From NCBI GenBank assembly GCA_041649015.1, contig JBAZNU010000003.1, forward strand, positions 1 through 64,000: DNA of 64,000 nt, written 5' to 3'. Shown in pieces: positions 43,543-52,897 of the stretch. The translations under genes and the position numbers were made by a program. The first letter of the stretch is position 1, and each line of letters starts with the position of its first letter. Source of the stretch: Ignavibacteria bacterium (GTDB lineage Bacteria > Bacteroidota > Ignavibacteria > Tepidaquicellales > Tepidaquicellaceae). Below the pieces are notes generated by a model, which saw nothing but the letters and a program-made list of their open reading frames with translations, was not told where the DNA came from and made no database searches.

Positions 43543-44412
43543 TTATACTAAAATACATTCTGCTTTTATTGTTTCTTCGTTTATTGAAAAACGAACGACT
43601 GATAGTTCTCTTTTATTCGTAGAAGCATTTATACAATAAGTCCTACCTATTGTGTCATGCCACTCACCTGTAATGCTCGTTGATTCGTGTATATGTCCAT
43701 GAAGTGTCAGAAGTGGCTGATTTCTCTGAATAAATCTGTGTATTGCTATGCTTCCTGCATGATCATCAGGTTGTACGTGGTCAACCATTTTCCCGTTTGT
43801 GTTAATCCTGTCAAGCTTTGTGTTATATGGTGGTGAGTGAAAAAGGAAAATAGACCTTTTAAAATCCATTCCTTCTGCAAGTCTTTCAAGGTCTTCTGCT
43901 ATTGTTTCATGTCTGATTATATGTTGTTCTTTCTTTTCAGACCTGAAGCCCTCTTCAGGTGAAACACACCCTACATCAACAAACCGGGAAACATCGTATT
44001 TCTCCCAGTCTTTCAGAAGAAACGGAGTTGGCGGTACATAAGCATAACCGGCTATATCATACTCATTGTATTTATAGACCCTTTGGTTAATATATTTCCA
44101 GAGACCAATTTCCTCAAACTCTACATATTTTTTCTCGAAAATCTTTGGGTCATCATTACCTTCAATTACAAGAATAGTTGGAAAGTCTTTTCCCATCTTT
44201 TCTCTTAATTTTGTAAGCTTTACTTTCAAATAATCCTCAAGGAAGTCTCCGTTAGTTCTCTCATCGCTTAATATTGAAATACCGGATGGCAGTGTATCCC
44301 CCCCTATAAGTACAAGCTCGGGTATATCTTCGTATATCAGCTCGCATAATTTGTCACATCTCGATTTTCTTCCATGAAGGTCTGCAACAAAGTAAGCTTT
44401 TTCAATCGGCAT
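43543..44412 (-). CDS. Calcineurin-like metallophosphoesterase
   Basis: 289 residues from ATG 44412, which has GGAG 13 bases upstream; a longer frame adds 17 unrelated residues. The two-metal site is complete: DLH (Asp10, His12), GGD, GNDD, HSPP and HGHIH. GNDD in place of GNHD is common in some subfamilies. It hydrolyses a phosphoester; the substrate is unknown. It ends 14 bases from the stop of the nucleotidyltransferase fusion gene on the opposite strand, so a functional link is possible but not shown. Confidence 0.88.
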   Translation of the reverse strand: MPIEKAYFVADLHGRKSRCDKLCELIYEDIPELVLIGGDTLPSGISILSDERTNGDFLEDYLKVKLTKLREKMGKDFPTILVIEGNDDPKIFEKKYVEFEEIGLWKYINQRVYKYNEYDIAGYAYVPPTPFLLKDWEKYDVSRFVDVGCVSPEEGFRSEKKEQHIIRHETIAEDLERLAEGMDFKRSIFLFHSPPYNTKLDRINTNGKMVDHVQPDDHAGSIAIHRFIQRNQPLLTLHGHIHESTSITGEWHDTIGRTYCINASTNKRELSVVRFSINEETIKAECILV

Positions 44413-44598
44413 AACTATAATTTTTCTCCAAACTATATATTTAATAAAAGTAATTCTATTCACAAATAAAGGGCATAAGCATTATCACTTAAGCATTCTT
44501 TATTCTTCCGGTGCATCGAATTGTGACTTGCTTCATATTTTATTAATTATATATTTATTAATAATCTACGTATTTTATAAACTTTAACTATATTGGAA

Positions 44599-44949
44599 AT
44601 GAAAACTCTAGCTAAGTCTTTGGTTGCTTGCGTCATTTTACTCTTTTTGTTTCTTCTTACTGACGCCTATTCTCAACAATCCGTCTATGGTGAACAAACA
44701 AAGGGTACTTCGGGTAAAAATGCAGAACTTAATTGCGACGGAATTTCATTATCTTCTACTGCTACTATTGTTAAAGTTACTGGTAGCAATGACGGATTTT
44801 GGATCGCCGATAGCTATGGTGTTCTCGTGCAAAACTTTAGCTCAATGGAGGAAGCAATCGGTTATCAACTAAAAAAGGGTACATATTTTGTGTATCCAAA
44901 TCTGAAATCAAATCAAAATAAAGCATCTGTTAAAGTTACTTTTAACTGA
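44599..44949 (+). CDS. Small secreted protein of unknown function
   Basis: 116 residues from ATG 44599 (an in-frame TTG two codons earlier is less likely). A signal peptide spans about 1-26 and ends before QQS. The mature part of about 90 residues is Ser/Thr/Asn-rich and beta-prone (DGFWIADSYGVLVQNF, then GTYFVYPNL). No Cys pair or family motif is evident. It has its own long hairpin terminator, which suggests a separate transcript. Confidence 0.65.
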   Translation: MKTLAKSLVACVILLFLFLLTDAYSQQSVYGEQTKGTSGKNAELNCDGISLSSTATIVKVTGSNDGFWIADSYGVLVQNFSSMEEAIGYQLKKGTYFVYPNLKSNQNKASVKVTFN

Positions 44950-44986
44950 CGTTTTAAAAGTAAAAAGTTATTGATGGAAAGCGAAT

Positions 44987-45035
44987 GGGATTCTATATTT
45001 ACATTTAGTAAATGTAAATATGGAATTCTATTTTT
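44987..45035 (+). terminator. Intrinsic terminator with a 20-bp stem
   Basis: The left arm 44987-45006 and right arm 45010-45029 pair over 20 positions, the inner 12 perfect (ATATTTACATTT with AAATGTAAATAT) and the outer eight with three wobble pairs; the loop is AGT. ATTTTTGTTTT follows. It ends the small secreted gene 37 bases after its stop. The stem is AT-rich and unusually long with a tight 3-base loop. Confidence 0.75.
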
Positions 45036-45141
45036 GTTTTAAATTCTATATAGTGTTCGTTAATCAACTTATTCCCACTTTGTTTATCCCTGTTTTATCA
45101 GTCTTCAAAAGAGTATTTTGCACTCTAATTTAATCAAATAG

Positions 45142-46971
45142 ATGAATAAAACTCTTAAATTTAATGATAAGATACGAAATATAGCTATTATTGCTCACGT
45201 TGACCATGGCAAGACTACACTTGTTGATTTTATGTTTAAACAAAGCGGGATGTTTCGTGCTAATCAGGATGTTGAAGACCGTGTTATGGACTCAATGGAC
45301 ATTGAACGCGAACGCGGGATTACGATAGCTGCAAAAAACTGTTCTGTCTTCTGGGGCGATGTTAAAATTAATATCCTTGATACTCCGGGACATGCGGACT
45401 TTGGCGGCGAGGTGGAACGCGCACTTATGATGGTTGATGGGGCTATTCTGCTCGTTGATGCCTCAGAAGGACCCCTTCCGCAAACGCGTTTTGTTTTGAA
45501 AAAAGCTCTCGAATCTAATAAGAAAATTGTAGTTGTAATTAATAAAATTGATAGAAAAGATGCGCGCACATCCGAAGTGCTCGATGAAATATATGGACTT
45601 TTTCTTGACCTTGATGCTATTGAAGAGCAGATTGAATTTCCTGTTCTTTATGCAATTGGAAAAGAAGGAATTGCTAAACGTAAACTTGAAGATAAAGGCG
45701 AAAACTTACAGCCGCTCTTTGAAGAAATAATTAAAGAAATTCCTCCGCCGGCTTATAATCCGGATGAGCCGTTTCAAATGCTTGTCGCTGATTTGGATTA
45801 TTCGGATTATGTTGGCAGACTTGCAATAGGCAAAGTTGCGAATGGAAAAGCTGTTTGTAACGATAAACTTGTTTGTATCAACGAAGAAGGTTCGGCAATT
45901 CCGCTTAGAGTTACAAGACTTCAGGCTTATGCCGGACTTTCGCTCAAAGAAGTCGATACTGCAGAACCCGGTGATATCATTGTTGTCGCCGGTATTGATG
46001 ATGTTCATATTGGTGATACAATTTGTAATCAGGATGCACCAAAAGCGCTTAAGCGCCTAGCTGTCGATGAACCAACTATATCAATGATGTTCGGAATTAA
46101 TACGTCTCCTTTTTCCGGTCGCGAAGGTAAATATGTTCAGTCAGCAAAATTAAAAGAAAGACTCTTTAAAGAAACACTTAGTAATGTTGCTTTAGGGATT
46201 GAAGAAAGTAAGACCACTGATAGTTTTGTTGTGAAAGGACGCGGCGAGTTTCAGATGGCTATTTTAATTGAAACACTCCGCCGTGAAGGTTATGAACTAA
46301 GCGTTGGCAGACCGAACGTAATATACAAACATAAAGACGGTAAAAAACTTGAACCGATAGAACATCTTTTTGTAGATTGCGGAGAATCATTCGTCGGAAT
46401 AGTTACCGATAAACTCTCACAACGAAAAGGAAGAATGATTAACCTTGTTAATCACAGTCATGGAAGAGTTCGCATTGAGTTCTCAATTCCGTCCCGCGGT
46501 TTAATAGGTTATAGAAATGAATTTCTTACGGATACAAAAGGAACAGGAATTATGAATAGCTATCTGCAAGGTTATGAAGAATACCGAGGTGACTATCCCG
46601 TACGCCTTACCGGTTCATTAGTCTCAGACAGGCAGGGAGAAACAACCGGTTATGCTTTGTTCAACCTTGAGCCGCGGGGAGTGCTTTTTGTAAAACCGGG
46701 AGAGGCGGTTTATGAAGGGATGGTTGTCGGGGAGCACAATCGCGATAACGATTTAAATGTGAATGCATGCAAACCTAAAAAGCTATCTAATATGCGCGCC
46801 TCAAGCAAAGACGAAGGAATTATACTGACACCGGTTATTCCCTTAACACTTGAGCGTGCGATTGAATTTATAAATGATGATGAGATGGTTGAAGTGACTC
46901 CAAAAAATATTAGAATTCGAAAGTCGGTTCTTTCTGCACAAATTCGTTATAGAGGTGATAGACCATTCTAA
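45142..46971 (+). CDS. typA: Translational GTPase TypA/BipA
   Basis: 609 residues. This ribosome-binding GTPase helps assembly of the large subunit and stress growth. G1 is AHVDHGKTTLVD (18-29), the switch is RERGITIAAKN, G3 is DTPGHADFGG and G4 is NKIDR. The C-terminal domains carry GRGEFQMAIL and the TypA-specific end. The length matches the family (about 605-615). The next gene starts 60 bases on, so it may be the first gene of the envelope operon. Confidence 0.97.
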   Translation: MNKTLKFNDKIRNIAIIAHVDHGKTTLVDFMFKQSGMFRANQDVEDRVMDSMDIERERGITIAAKNCSVFWGDVKINILDTPGHADFGGEVERALMMVDGAILLVDASEGPLPQTRFVLKKALESNKKIVVVINKIDRKDARTSEVLDEIYGLFLDLDAIEEQIEFPVLYAIGKEGIAKRKLEDKGENLQPLFEEIIKEIPPPAYNPDEPFQMLVADLDYSDYVGRLAIGKVANGKAVCNDKLVCINEEGSAIPLRVTRLQAYAGLSLKEVDTAEPGDIIVVAGIDDVHIGDTICNQDAPKALKRLAVDEPTISMMFGINTSPFSGREGKYVQSAKLKERLFKETLSNVALGIEESKTTDSFVVKGRGEFQMAILIETLRREGYELSVGRPNVIYKHKDGKKLEPIEHLFVDCGESFVGIVTDKLSQRKGRMINLVNHSHGRVRIEFSIPSRGLIGYRNEFLTDTKGTGIMNSYLQGYEEYRGDYPVRLTGSLVSDRQGETTGYALFNLEPRGVLFVKPGEAVYEGMVVGEHNRDNDLNVNACKPKKLSNMRASSKDEGIILTPVIPLTLERAIEFINDDEMVEVTPKNIRIRKSVLSAQIRYRGDRPF

Positions 46972-47030
46972 TTGAATATACTTTTCAAATTTGATATTTT
47001 TATTGTTTATTCTGAAAGATAATAAGTTAA

Positions 47031-49019
47031 ATGGCTAAGTCTAAAAAACAAAAACAACAGGTTAAAACTCCAGTGGCTTTCGACACTTCGTTTGTATATG
47101 AACCAAATCAAACGCTTAAGATTGCAATTTATTCTGGTATTGCAATTATAAGTTTTCTGCTTTCATTTATTTATATTTATTCTGCAAATGGAGCTAACAA
47201 TATTCTCGGCTTTCCACTAGATGACCCATGGATTCATCTGACTTTTGCAAAGAATCTTGTCGATTACGGTAGCTTTTCATATTTCAAAAATGAAATGGCA
47301 ACAGCAGGCTCTACTTCTCCTATATACACATTGCTTTTAGCAGCAGGGTTCTTAATTACTTCGAACGAGATGGTTCTTAGCTATGTTTTGGGCATTACTT
47401 TTTTTGTACTTTCTTCAGCCTTCTTTTATAAACTGGCATCCTTCGAATTTGCCAAAGAAAATGTTTACGCTTTGCTGGCATCACTAATATTTATTGTTGA
47501 TAAATGGATGAATTTTGTTTCTGTCAGCGGTATGGAAACAACAATGTTTATCTTTATCCTTGTTGCGACTGCATATTTCTACCGCCAAAAGAAAACCGTT
47601 CCTTTTGGAATATTCTTATCCCTTATCATGTGGACCCGTCCCGATGGTATTGCATTCATCGGAGCTCTTGCTGTTGATTATTTACTGCAAAAACAATTAT
47701 CAAAATCAGATACGACAATTAAACTGTTTACAAAGCAGGACTTTACTAAGGTTGGCGTTATCGCCGCCGTTTTTCTTGCGATTTATTTCATAATGAACCT
47801 TACTCTTTCAGGTTCTTTGCTTCCAAATACATACAATGCAAAACTGACTTATTATGCACCCGAATTTAGAAGTCGCGCAGAGTTTCTTAAGTTTGAAGTA
47901 TGGGATTATTTTACAAAAGGATCCTACGGTATTATAATGATAGGATTCTTTGCAGGTCTTTATTTCACTCTTGCTGACTTATTTAAAAAGAAGTACAATG
48001 CTAATTTTCTTTATGTAGTATTTATCGTTGCGTTAGTGTTCATTTATTGGTATAAACTTCCTTATGCTCATAGATTTGGTAGGTATCTTATGCCGATAAT
48101 TCCGTTTATGATTATCGTTTCATCAACAGGATTCAGGGATATATTTAAATCATTGGGAACATTTCTTAAAAATCGTACTTTTGCTGTCTATGGAACAATA
48201 ATAATCTTACTGATTATCTCGGCTGTTACGTTTAATAATTATCTTGAGAATAAGAAAAGTTACATAGATGAGTGTAAGTATATCAATGACAGACAGGTCG
48301 AAGCCGCAAAATGGATTGCTGCCAATACTAATGAAAACGATATAATAGCAACTCACGACGTCGGCGCCATTGGATTTTACAGTAAAAGAAAAATTGTTGA
48401 TGTTGCAGGACTCGTTACTCCCGAACTTATCACTAAAATTTCTGATATGAATTATGTCGAAGAAATGAAACAATATCTCAATAAATGTGGAGTTACCTAT
48501 GTTGCTTTTCTTCGAGAATGGTATAGGGTAGTTAATCAAATCCCGCTTTTTACGACTCAAGATATTTCACCCTTGGAAATCATGGAAATTTTCAAATACA
48601 CCCCTAATAGCACTAACATCCTTTCAAAGATTTCTAACAGCATTATTATGGAAGTCCAGAACAGGTTATCATCAAGAAATCCACAGCAGCTGCAAAACTC
48701 TGCACAGCTTCTAATAAGAACCTTGCAGACAGACCCTAATTCTTCTCTTACTTATTTTTATTTGGGAATTGTAAGTCTGATGAATAATGATGCTAAAAAT
48801 GGTGAGGCTTATCTTCTCAGAGCTGTTGAGATTTTCCCCGATTACAAAGACGCACTGCTTCAGCTTGGTATTTTATACAAAACAAATAAACAGTTCGAAG
48901 AATCAAAGAAATATCTTGAGAAGTATTTAATTTTAAATCCTTCGGATCAGAAAATAAAAGAGCAGCTCAATGAGGTGATTTCACTAATAAATAGCGGGAA
49001 CAGTACCACTGGCAAATAA
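47031..49019 (+). CDS. Multi-pass GT-C-like glycosyltransferase with C-terminal TPR repeats
   Basis: 662 residues. About ten to eleven membrane helices from 32 to 405. The first loop carries DDPWIHLTFAKNL, the acidic pair expected at the catalytic loop of GT-C enzymes that use lipid-linked sugars. MWTRPDG is another conserved-looking loop. The periplasmic part (about 415-540) is followed by TPR-like helices (about 565-655). It probably transfers a sugar at the outer face of the inner membrane; donor and acceptor are unknown. Its stop overlaps the mltG start by one base. Confidence 0.72.
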   Translation: MAKSKKQKQQVKTPVAFDTSFVYEPNQTLKIAIYSGIAIISFLLSFIYIYSANGANNILGFPLDDPWIHLTFAKNLVDYGSFSYFKNEMATAGSTSPIYTLLLAAGFLITSNEMVLSYVLGITFFVLSSAFFYKLASFEFAKENVYALLASLIFIVDKWMNFVSVSGMETTMFIFILVATAYFYRQKKTVPFGIFLSLIMWTRPDGIAFIGALAVDYLLQKQLSKSDTTIKLFTKQDFTKVGVIAAVFLAIYFIMNLTLSGSLLPNTYNAKLTYYAPEFRSRAEFLKFEVWDYFTKGSYGIIMIGFFAGLYFTLADLFKKKYNANFLYVVFIVALVFIYWYKLPYAHRFGRYLMPIIPFMIIVSSTGFRDIFKSLGTFLKNRTFAVYGTIIILLIISAVTFNNYLENKKSYIDECKYINDRQVEAAKWIAANTNENDIIATHDVGAIGFYSKRKIVDVAGLVTPELITKISDMNYVEEMKQYLNKCGVTYVAFLREWYRVVNQIPLFTTQDISPLEIMEIFKYTPNSTNILSKISNSIIMEVQNRLSSRNPQQLQNSAQLLIRTLQTDPNSSLTYFYLGIVSLMNNDAKNGEAYLLRAVEIFPDYKDALLQLGILYKTNKQFEESKKYLEKYLILNPSDQKIKEQLNEVISLINSGNSTTGK

Positions 49020-50068
49020 TGAAATTTAACATCAAAAATTTCCCGGATTTGTCTCTTAAAAGTTTATTCTTGATTCTTTCGTCATTATTTGTTCTTATTA
49101 TTCTTTTCGCACTTTTCTTAACATATAAAATTAATTATCAGGTCAATACATTCTCGGAAGATAAAACAATTCGTATCAAGCCGGGGACACCATTTTCCAT
49201 CATCTCTGAAAATCTTGAGAAAGATAGTATTATCAAAAGTGCATTTTGGTTTAAGATAGCAGCAAAAATTCAGGGAAAAGATGATAAGATTATTTCAAAG
49301 TCATTTATAATTAAACCCGGGCTTAATAACCTTGAACTTTTAGATATTCTTGTAGACCCATCCTTGAAGTTCACTGTTAAAATCACAATACCCGAGGGGA
49401 TGAGTTTGCGACAGATTGGTAAGATATATTCAAAGAAATTTAATTATAACGAAAATGATTTTATTAAAGAAACTCGGAATGATTCGCTTTTACATATACT
49501 TGGCCTTAAAGGCAAAGTCCAAAACCTTGAAGGTTTTTTATTCCCTGATACTTACATATTTAATTTTGATATTACCCCTAAAGAGATTGTTTATGAATTA
49601 TTCAATGAGTTCTATAAGCGGGTAATAAATGTAGAAAAATATGGGCTTAAGAATAAACCCGATAAACTTCTTAAAATCATAACTCTGGCCTCAATTGTTC
49701 AGGGAGAAACACAACTGGTATCGGAGATGCCTACCGTGGCGGGTGTTTATACGAACCGGCTGCTAAAACGGATGAGACTTGAAGCTGACCCAACAGTTCA
49801 GTATGCCTTGCCCGATGGCCCTAAACAAAGACTGCTTAACGAAGACTTGAAAATCAAATCTCCCTATAATACCTATTTAAATTTTGGCTTGCCTCCCGGT
49901 CCTATCAACAGTCCCGGTATAAAAGCAATTGAATCAGCTTTATATCCCGAAAAACATAACTACCTTTTCTTTGTGGCAACAGGAAAGGGAGGGCATACTT
50001 TTTCGACTACCTACAGCGAGCATCTGAATGCCGTAAAAGAATATAGAAAGAATGTTCAACAGAAATAA
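49019..50068 (+). CDS. mltG: Endolytic murein transglycosylase
   Basis: 349 residues. It cuts nascent peptidoglycan strands and so sets glycan length. One N-terminal membrane helix (about 14-38) and a LysM-like region lead into the YceG domain. LASIVQGET carries the conserved catalytic-region Glu; PTVAGVYTNRL, ADPTVQYAL, SPYNTY and GLPPGPINSPG are family motifs, and GKGGHTFS ends it. The gene starts in the preceding stop and overlaps the next gene by 17 bases, in a cell-envelope operon. Confidence 0.93.
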   Translation: MKFNIKNFPDLSLKSLFLILSSLFVLIILFALFLTYKINYQVNTFSEDKTIRIKPGTPFSIISENLEKDSIIKSAFWFKIAAKIQGKDDKIISKSFIIKPGLNNLELLDILVDPSLKFTVKITIPEGMSLRQIGKIYSKKFNYNENDFIKETRNDSLLHILGLKGKVQNLEGFLFPDTYIFNFDITPKEIVYELFNEFYKRVINVEKYGLKNKPDKLLKIITLASIVQGETQLVSEMPTVAGVYTNRLLKRMRLEADPTVQYALPDGPKQRLLNEDLKIKSPYNTYLNFGLPPGPINSPGIKAIESALYPEKHNYLFFVATGKGGHTFSTTYSEHLNAVKEYRKNVQQK

Positions 50069-51557
50069 CATAATACTCTCTAAAGTTTTTCTCAAGCTGG
50101 ATTATAGAAATTCTGAGGATTCAGGTATAAGAAAGCTGGCTGGTATGATAATTACTTATTTGTTTATTAATACTTTGATTTCTCTGGGTAATTATCAGAA
50201 GTTTGATATAAACGCATTTATATTCTCCTCACTCACAATAAACCTGTTTCTTCTCGGTTTTGTGGTCGTCTCGGATTATGCCGATCTATTCTTTTCTCCG
50301 AAACATGCTCTTGCACTGGCCGGTTTGCCTGTTAAAGAGGAAAATATTTTCGTCTCAAAGATATTTTCTGCATTTATATATCTTTCTGTATATCCGCTCG
50401 TTGTATCATTTCCGCCCGCAGTTTATGTATTTTTCTATAATCACAGCATTTCGGAATCCTTGTTGTTTGTTCTAATCTCTTTTCTTTTCTCTTATTTTGT
50501 TATCGGTTTTATTTTCCTCGTAAACAGCATCATTATCATAAGATCAAAAACAAAAAACCGAATACTTATACTCATAATGCAGATTCTTTTTGTAGCTTTT
50601 ATCTTCAGTATGAATAAATATACTGCTGATAATGCTGCTGACCTTCTCAATCTAAACTATATAAAATATCTTCCTCAGTATTACCTTTTGCTTAGCTTCT
50701 ACAATATTTATTATTTATTAATATTTATTGTAGTCACTTTTCTCCTTTTTGTTTTTATCTACATTTTTCTTAAGCATAATTATTTTCGATTGTTCGGTTT
50801 GATAAATGCCCTCGGTTCGCAACCAAAAAGAAAAAGATCCCTGACCTTAAACCCTGATTGGTTTCTAAATGTATTTCTTCGCAATAATCTTGAGGTGGCT
50901 TCCTACAATCTGTTTAAAAATCATCTTCAGAATACAAGTGCGCTCAGGCTTAGACTAATACCATTGCTGCTTTTACCCTTAGTGGCAACCGTAATCACTG
51001 TCTTCAGCGGTATGAATGAAATGCTGTTTCTTTCAATAATGACAAATACAAGCCTGCTTGTTTTAAGCCCCGCAATTTCTATGACCTTTATCATATCATC
51101 AAGAATATTATTATCTAATCTTGTAATAGGCTTTGATGAAGACGAAAACATTTCTTCTCTGTACGCTGCTCTTCCGGTTAAAAGTCGTTATGCTTTTAAT
51201 AACGGCGTCTTAAAATTTATCTATATTAACTTCTTATTCCCTGTGTTATTTTTATGCAGCGTCATCATTGCTTTCAAAATACAAAGTGTCGACATTGTTT
51301 TTAATTTCTTGTATATATTTCTCTTTATAGTACTCATTAACACTGTATTCGCAAAACTGGATAGGCATTTCCCTTTTTCTGTACCCCCGTCAAAATTTAA
51401 TAACACCTCAAAATATCTGCAGCTTCTCGTTTCATTACTGCTTGGAATTGTGTTTATTCTAAGCCAGATATTCATATTCGCTAATTTTATATTTTTCATA
51501 ATTACAATATTTGTTATTTTGTTGATAATAGTATTTTTAAATAAAATATACACATAA
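50052..51557 (+). CDS. Multi-pass membrane protein, ABC-2 permease-like
   Basis: 501 residues, almost entirely hydrophobic with about twelve membrane helices and a short central basic loop (SQPKRKRSLTLNPDW at about 257). The spacing of helix blocks around a central soluble segment and the ALPVKSRYAF loop resemble bacterial ABC-2-type exporter permeases. No ATPase subunit is adjacent, so the assignment is tentative. It overlaps mltG by 17 bases and ubiX by one (TAATG). Confidence 0.6.
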   Translation: MFNRNNIILSKVFLKLDYRNSEDSGIRKLAGMIITYLFINTLISLGNYQKFDINAFIFSSLTINLFLLGFVVVSDYADLFFSPKHALALAGLPVKEENIFVSKIFSAFIYLSVYPLVVSFPPAVYVFFYNHSISESLLFVLISFLFSYFVIGFIFLVNSIIIIRSKTKNRILILIMQILFVAFIFSMNKYTADNAADLLNLNYIKYLPQYYLLLSFYNIYYLLIFIVVTFLLFVFIYIFLKHNYFRLFGLINALGSQPKRKRSLTLNPDWFLNVFLRNNLEVASYNLFKNHLQNTSALRLRLIPLLLLPLVATVITVFSGMNEMLFLSIMTNTSLLVLSPAISMTFIISSRILLSNLVIGFDEDENISSLYAALPVKSRYAFNNGVLKFIYINFLFPVLFLCSVIIAFKIQSVDIVFNFLYIFLFIVLINTVFAKLDRHFPFSVPPSKFNNTSKYLQLLVSLLLGIVFILSQIFIFANFIFFIITIFVILLIIVFLNKIYT

Positions 51558-52204
51558 TGGATCAGCTGGAAAATCCCGATATTGCGGTTCCTAAAACGGA
51601 AACAAAACCCTTAGTCAAATCTTTTAAGGGTGGAGGTAAAAATGTTATTCTTGGTATTACCGGAACAAGTGGAGCCATTTATGCCATCAGAACCCTCCGG
51701 GCTTTGATTGTAAATAACTTTAATGTAGCATTGATTATTACGGAATATGGACATTATACTATGACAAGAGAGTGCGGTATGGAGCTTACACAGAGTAACA
51801 TTCAAAGCTTTTTCCCGGAGCTGATAATCAATAAATGTTCTGTCTCTTTTCATAGCAATCTCGACCTTAAATCTGAAATATTCTCCTCCGCTTATAATGC
51901 GTACGGAGTGATTGTTGTTCCGTGTGCTATGAGTTACGTCTCACAGATAGCTAACGGCGAATGTCAGAATCTTATCGTTAAATGTGCTGATTATGCTATG
52001 TCGTATTCTAAACCCCTTATTGTCGTTCCTCGTGAAACTCCGGTTAATAAAATTCAACTCGGTAACATGATTAAAATTCTCGATGCTGGCGGTAAAATCG
52101 CTCCGGCTATGCCGTCTTTCGAAAACAATCCAAAAGATATTAACGACCTTGCTGATTTCGTAGCGGGAAAAGTTTTGGATTTACTCATGAACGGGCGGGA
52201 ATAG
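51557..52204 (+). CDS. ubiX: Flavin prenyltransferase UbiX
   Basis: 215 residues. It joins dimethylallyl phosphate to FMN to make prenylated FMN, the cofactor of UbiD decarboxylases. GITGTSGAIYAIR (FMN-binding), VVPCAMSYV, KPLIVVPRETP and NPKDINDLADFV...GKVLD are family motifs. About 25 extra N-terminal residues precede the conserved core. No UbiD is in the window. It is coupled to the permease gene by a one-base overlap and precedes aat by nine bases. Confidence 0.93.
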   Translation: MDQLENPDIAVPKTETKPLVKSFKGGGKNVILGITGTSGAIYAIRTLRALIVNNFNVALIITEYGHYTMTRECGMELTQSNIQSFFPELIINKCSVSFHSNLDLKSEIFSSAYNAYGVIVVPCAMSYVSQIANGECQNLIVKCADYAMSYSKPLIVVPRETPVNKIQLGNMIKILDAGGKIAPAMPSFENNPKDINDLADFVAGKVLDLLMNGRE

Positions 52205-52213
52205 TTTCCTGAT

Positions 52214-52834
52214 ATGCCTTATAATTACCTGGGTACAACTTTTGAACCTGATTCTTTAACATACAAAGATGTGCTTTATGCTTACGCAAATGGATATTTC
52301 CCTCTTGGTGATGAAGATGGACTCATAAGTTGGTTTGATTATACCCCCCGTGCAATTATTCCATTAATCAAATATAAACTTAACATCTCCCGCTCTCTTA
52401 AACAGGTTGTTAATAGACAAATCTTTCAAATAGAAATTGATAAAGATTTTTATTCTGTAATAAAGCATTGCTCGCTGCTTCATGGCGATACATGGATAAC
52501 AAATGAAATTGTAAAACTTTATCTCGAGCTCTACAATAAAGGTTATGCTCATAGTATTGAATCTTATTTTGAGGGCAAGTTGGTCGGAGGTCTGTATGGC
52601 GTTGCCTATAGATCTGCTTTTTTCGGAGAGTCCATGTTTCATCTTAAAAACAACGCCTCAAAAGTTTGTGTGCTAAAGCTTTATGATATTCTCACGAAAA
52701 ATAAATTCGATTTGTTTGATATTCAGATGAAAACCGCTGTCTTTGAATCTTTTGGCTGCACTGAAGTCTCAAAAGAAGATTATTCTTTTTTGCTTAAAAA
52801 AGCGCTAAAAAAGTGCTCAACGTTCACTTATTAA
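52214..52834 (+). CDS. aat: Leucyl/phenylalanyl-tRNA-protein transferase
   Basis: 206 residues. It adds Leu or Phe to proteins with N-terminal Lys/Arg, marking them for ClpS/ClpAP degradation (N-degron pathway). Motifs: ANGYFPLGDEDG, LISWFDYTPRAIIP, GDTWITNEI, GKLVGGLYGV and FFGESMF. DIQMKTAVFESFG corresponds to the C-terminal conserved block. It is the last gene of the typA-to-aat run. Confidence 0.92.
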   Translation: MPYNYLGTTFEPDSLTYKDVLYAYANGYFPLGDEDGLISWFDYTPRAIIPLIKYKLNISRSLKQVVNRQIFQIEIDKDFYSVIKHCSLLHGDTWITNEIVKLYLELYNKGYAHSIESYFEGKLVGGLYGVAYRSAFFGESMFHLKNNASKVCVLKLYDILTKNKFDLFDIQMKTAVFESFGCTEVSKEDYSFLLKKALKKCSTFTY

Positions 52835-52897
52835 TATACTTGATATCACTATTCAAATTTTATAAGTTACTATAATAAGATTTAAAATAAACACAAA

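Noticed and set aside
44413..44463. 17-residue extension of the metallophosphoesterase
   Set aside because: The metal-binding DLH motif begins right after MPIEKAYFVA, and the GGAG site is placed for the later ATG.
49688..49715. Loss of the catalytic Glu in MltG (ASIVQGET instead of ASIVEKET)
   Set aside because: The first Glu of the motif is replaced but the second, more conserved Glu remains; I do not treat it as inactive.
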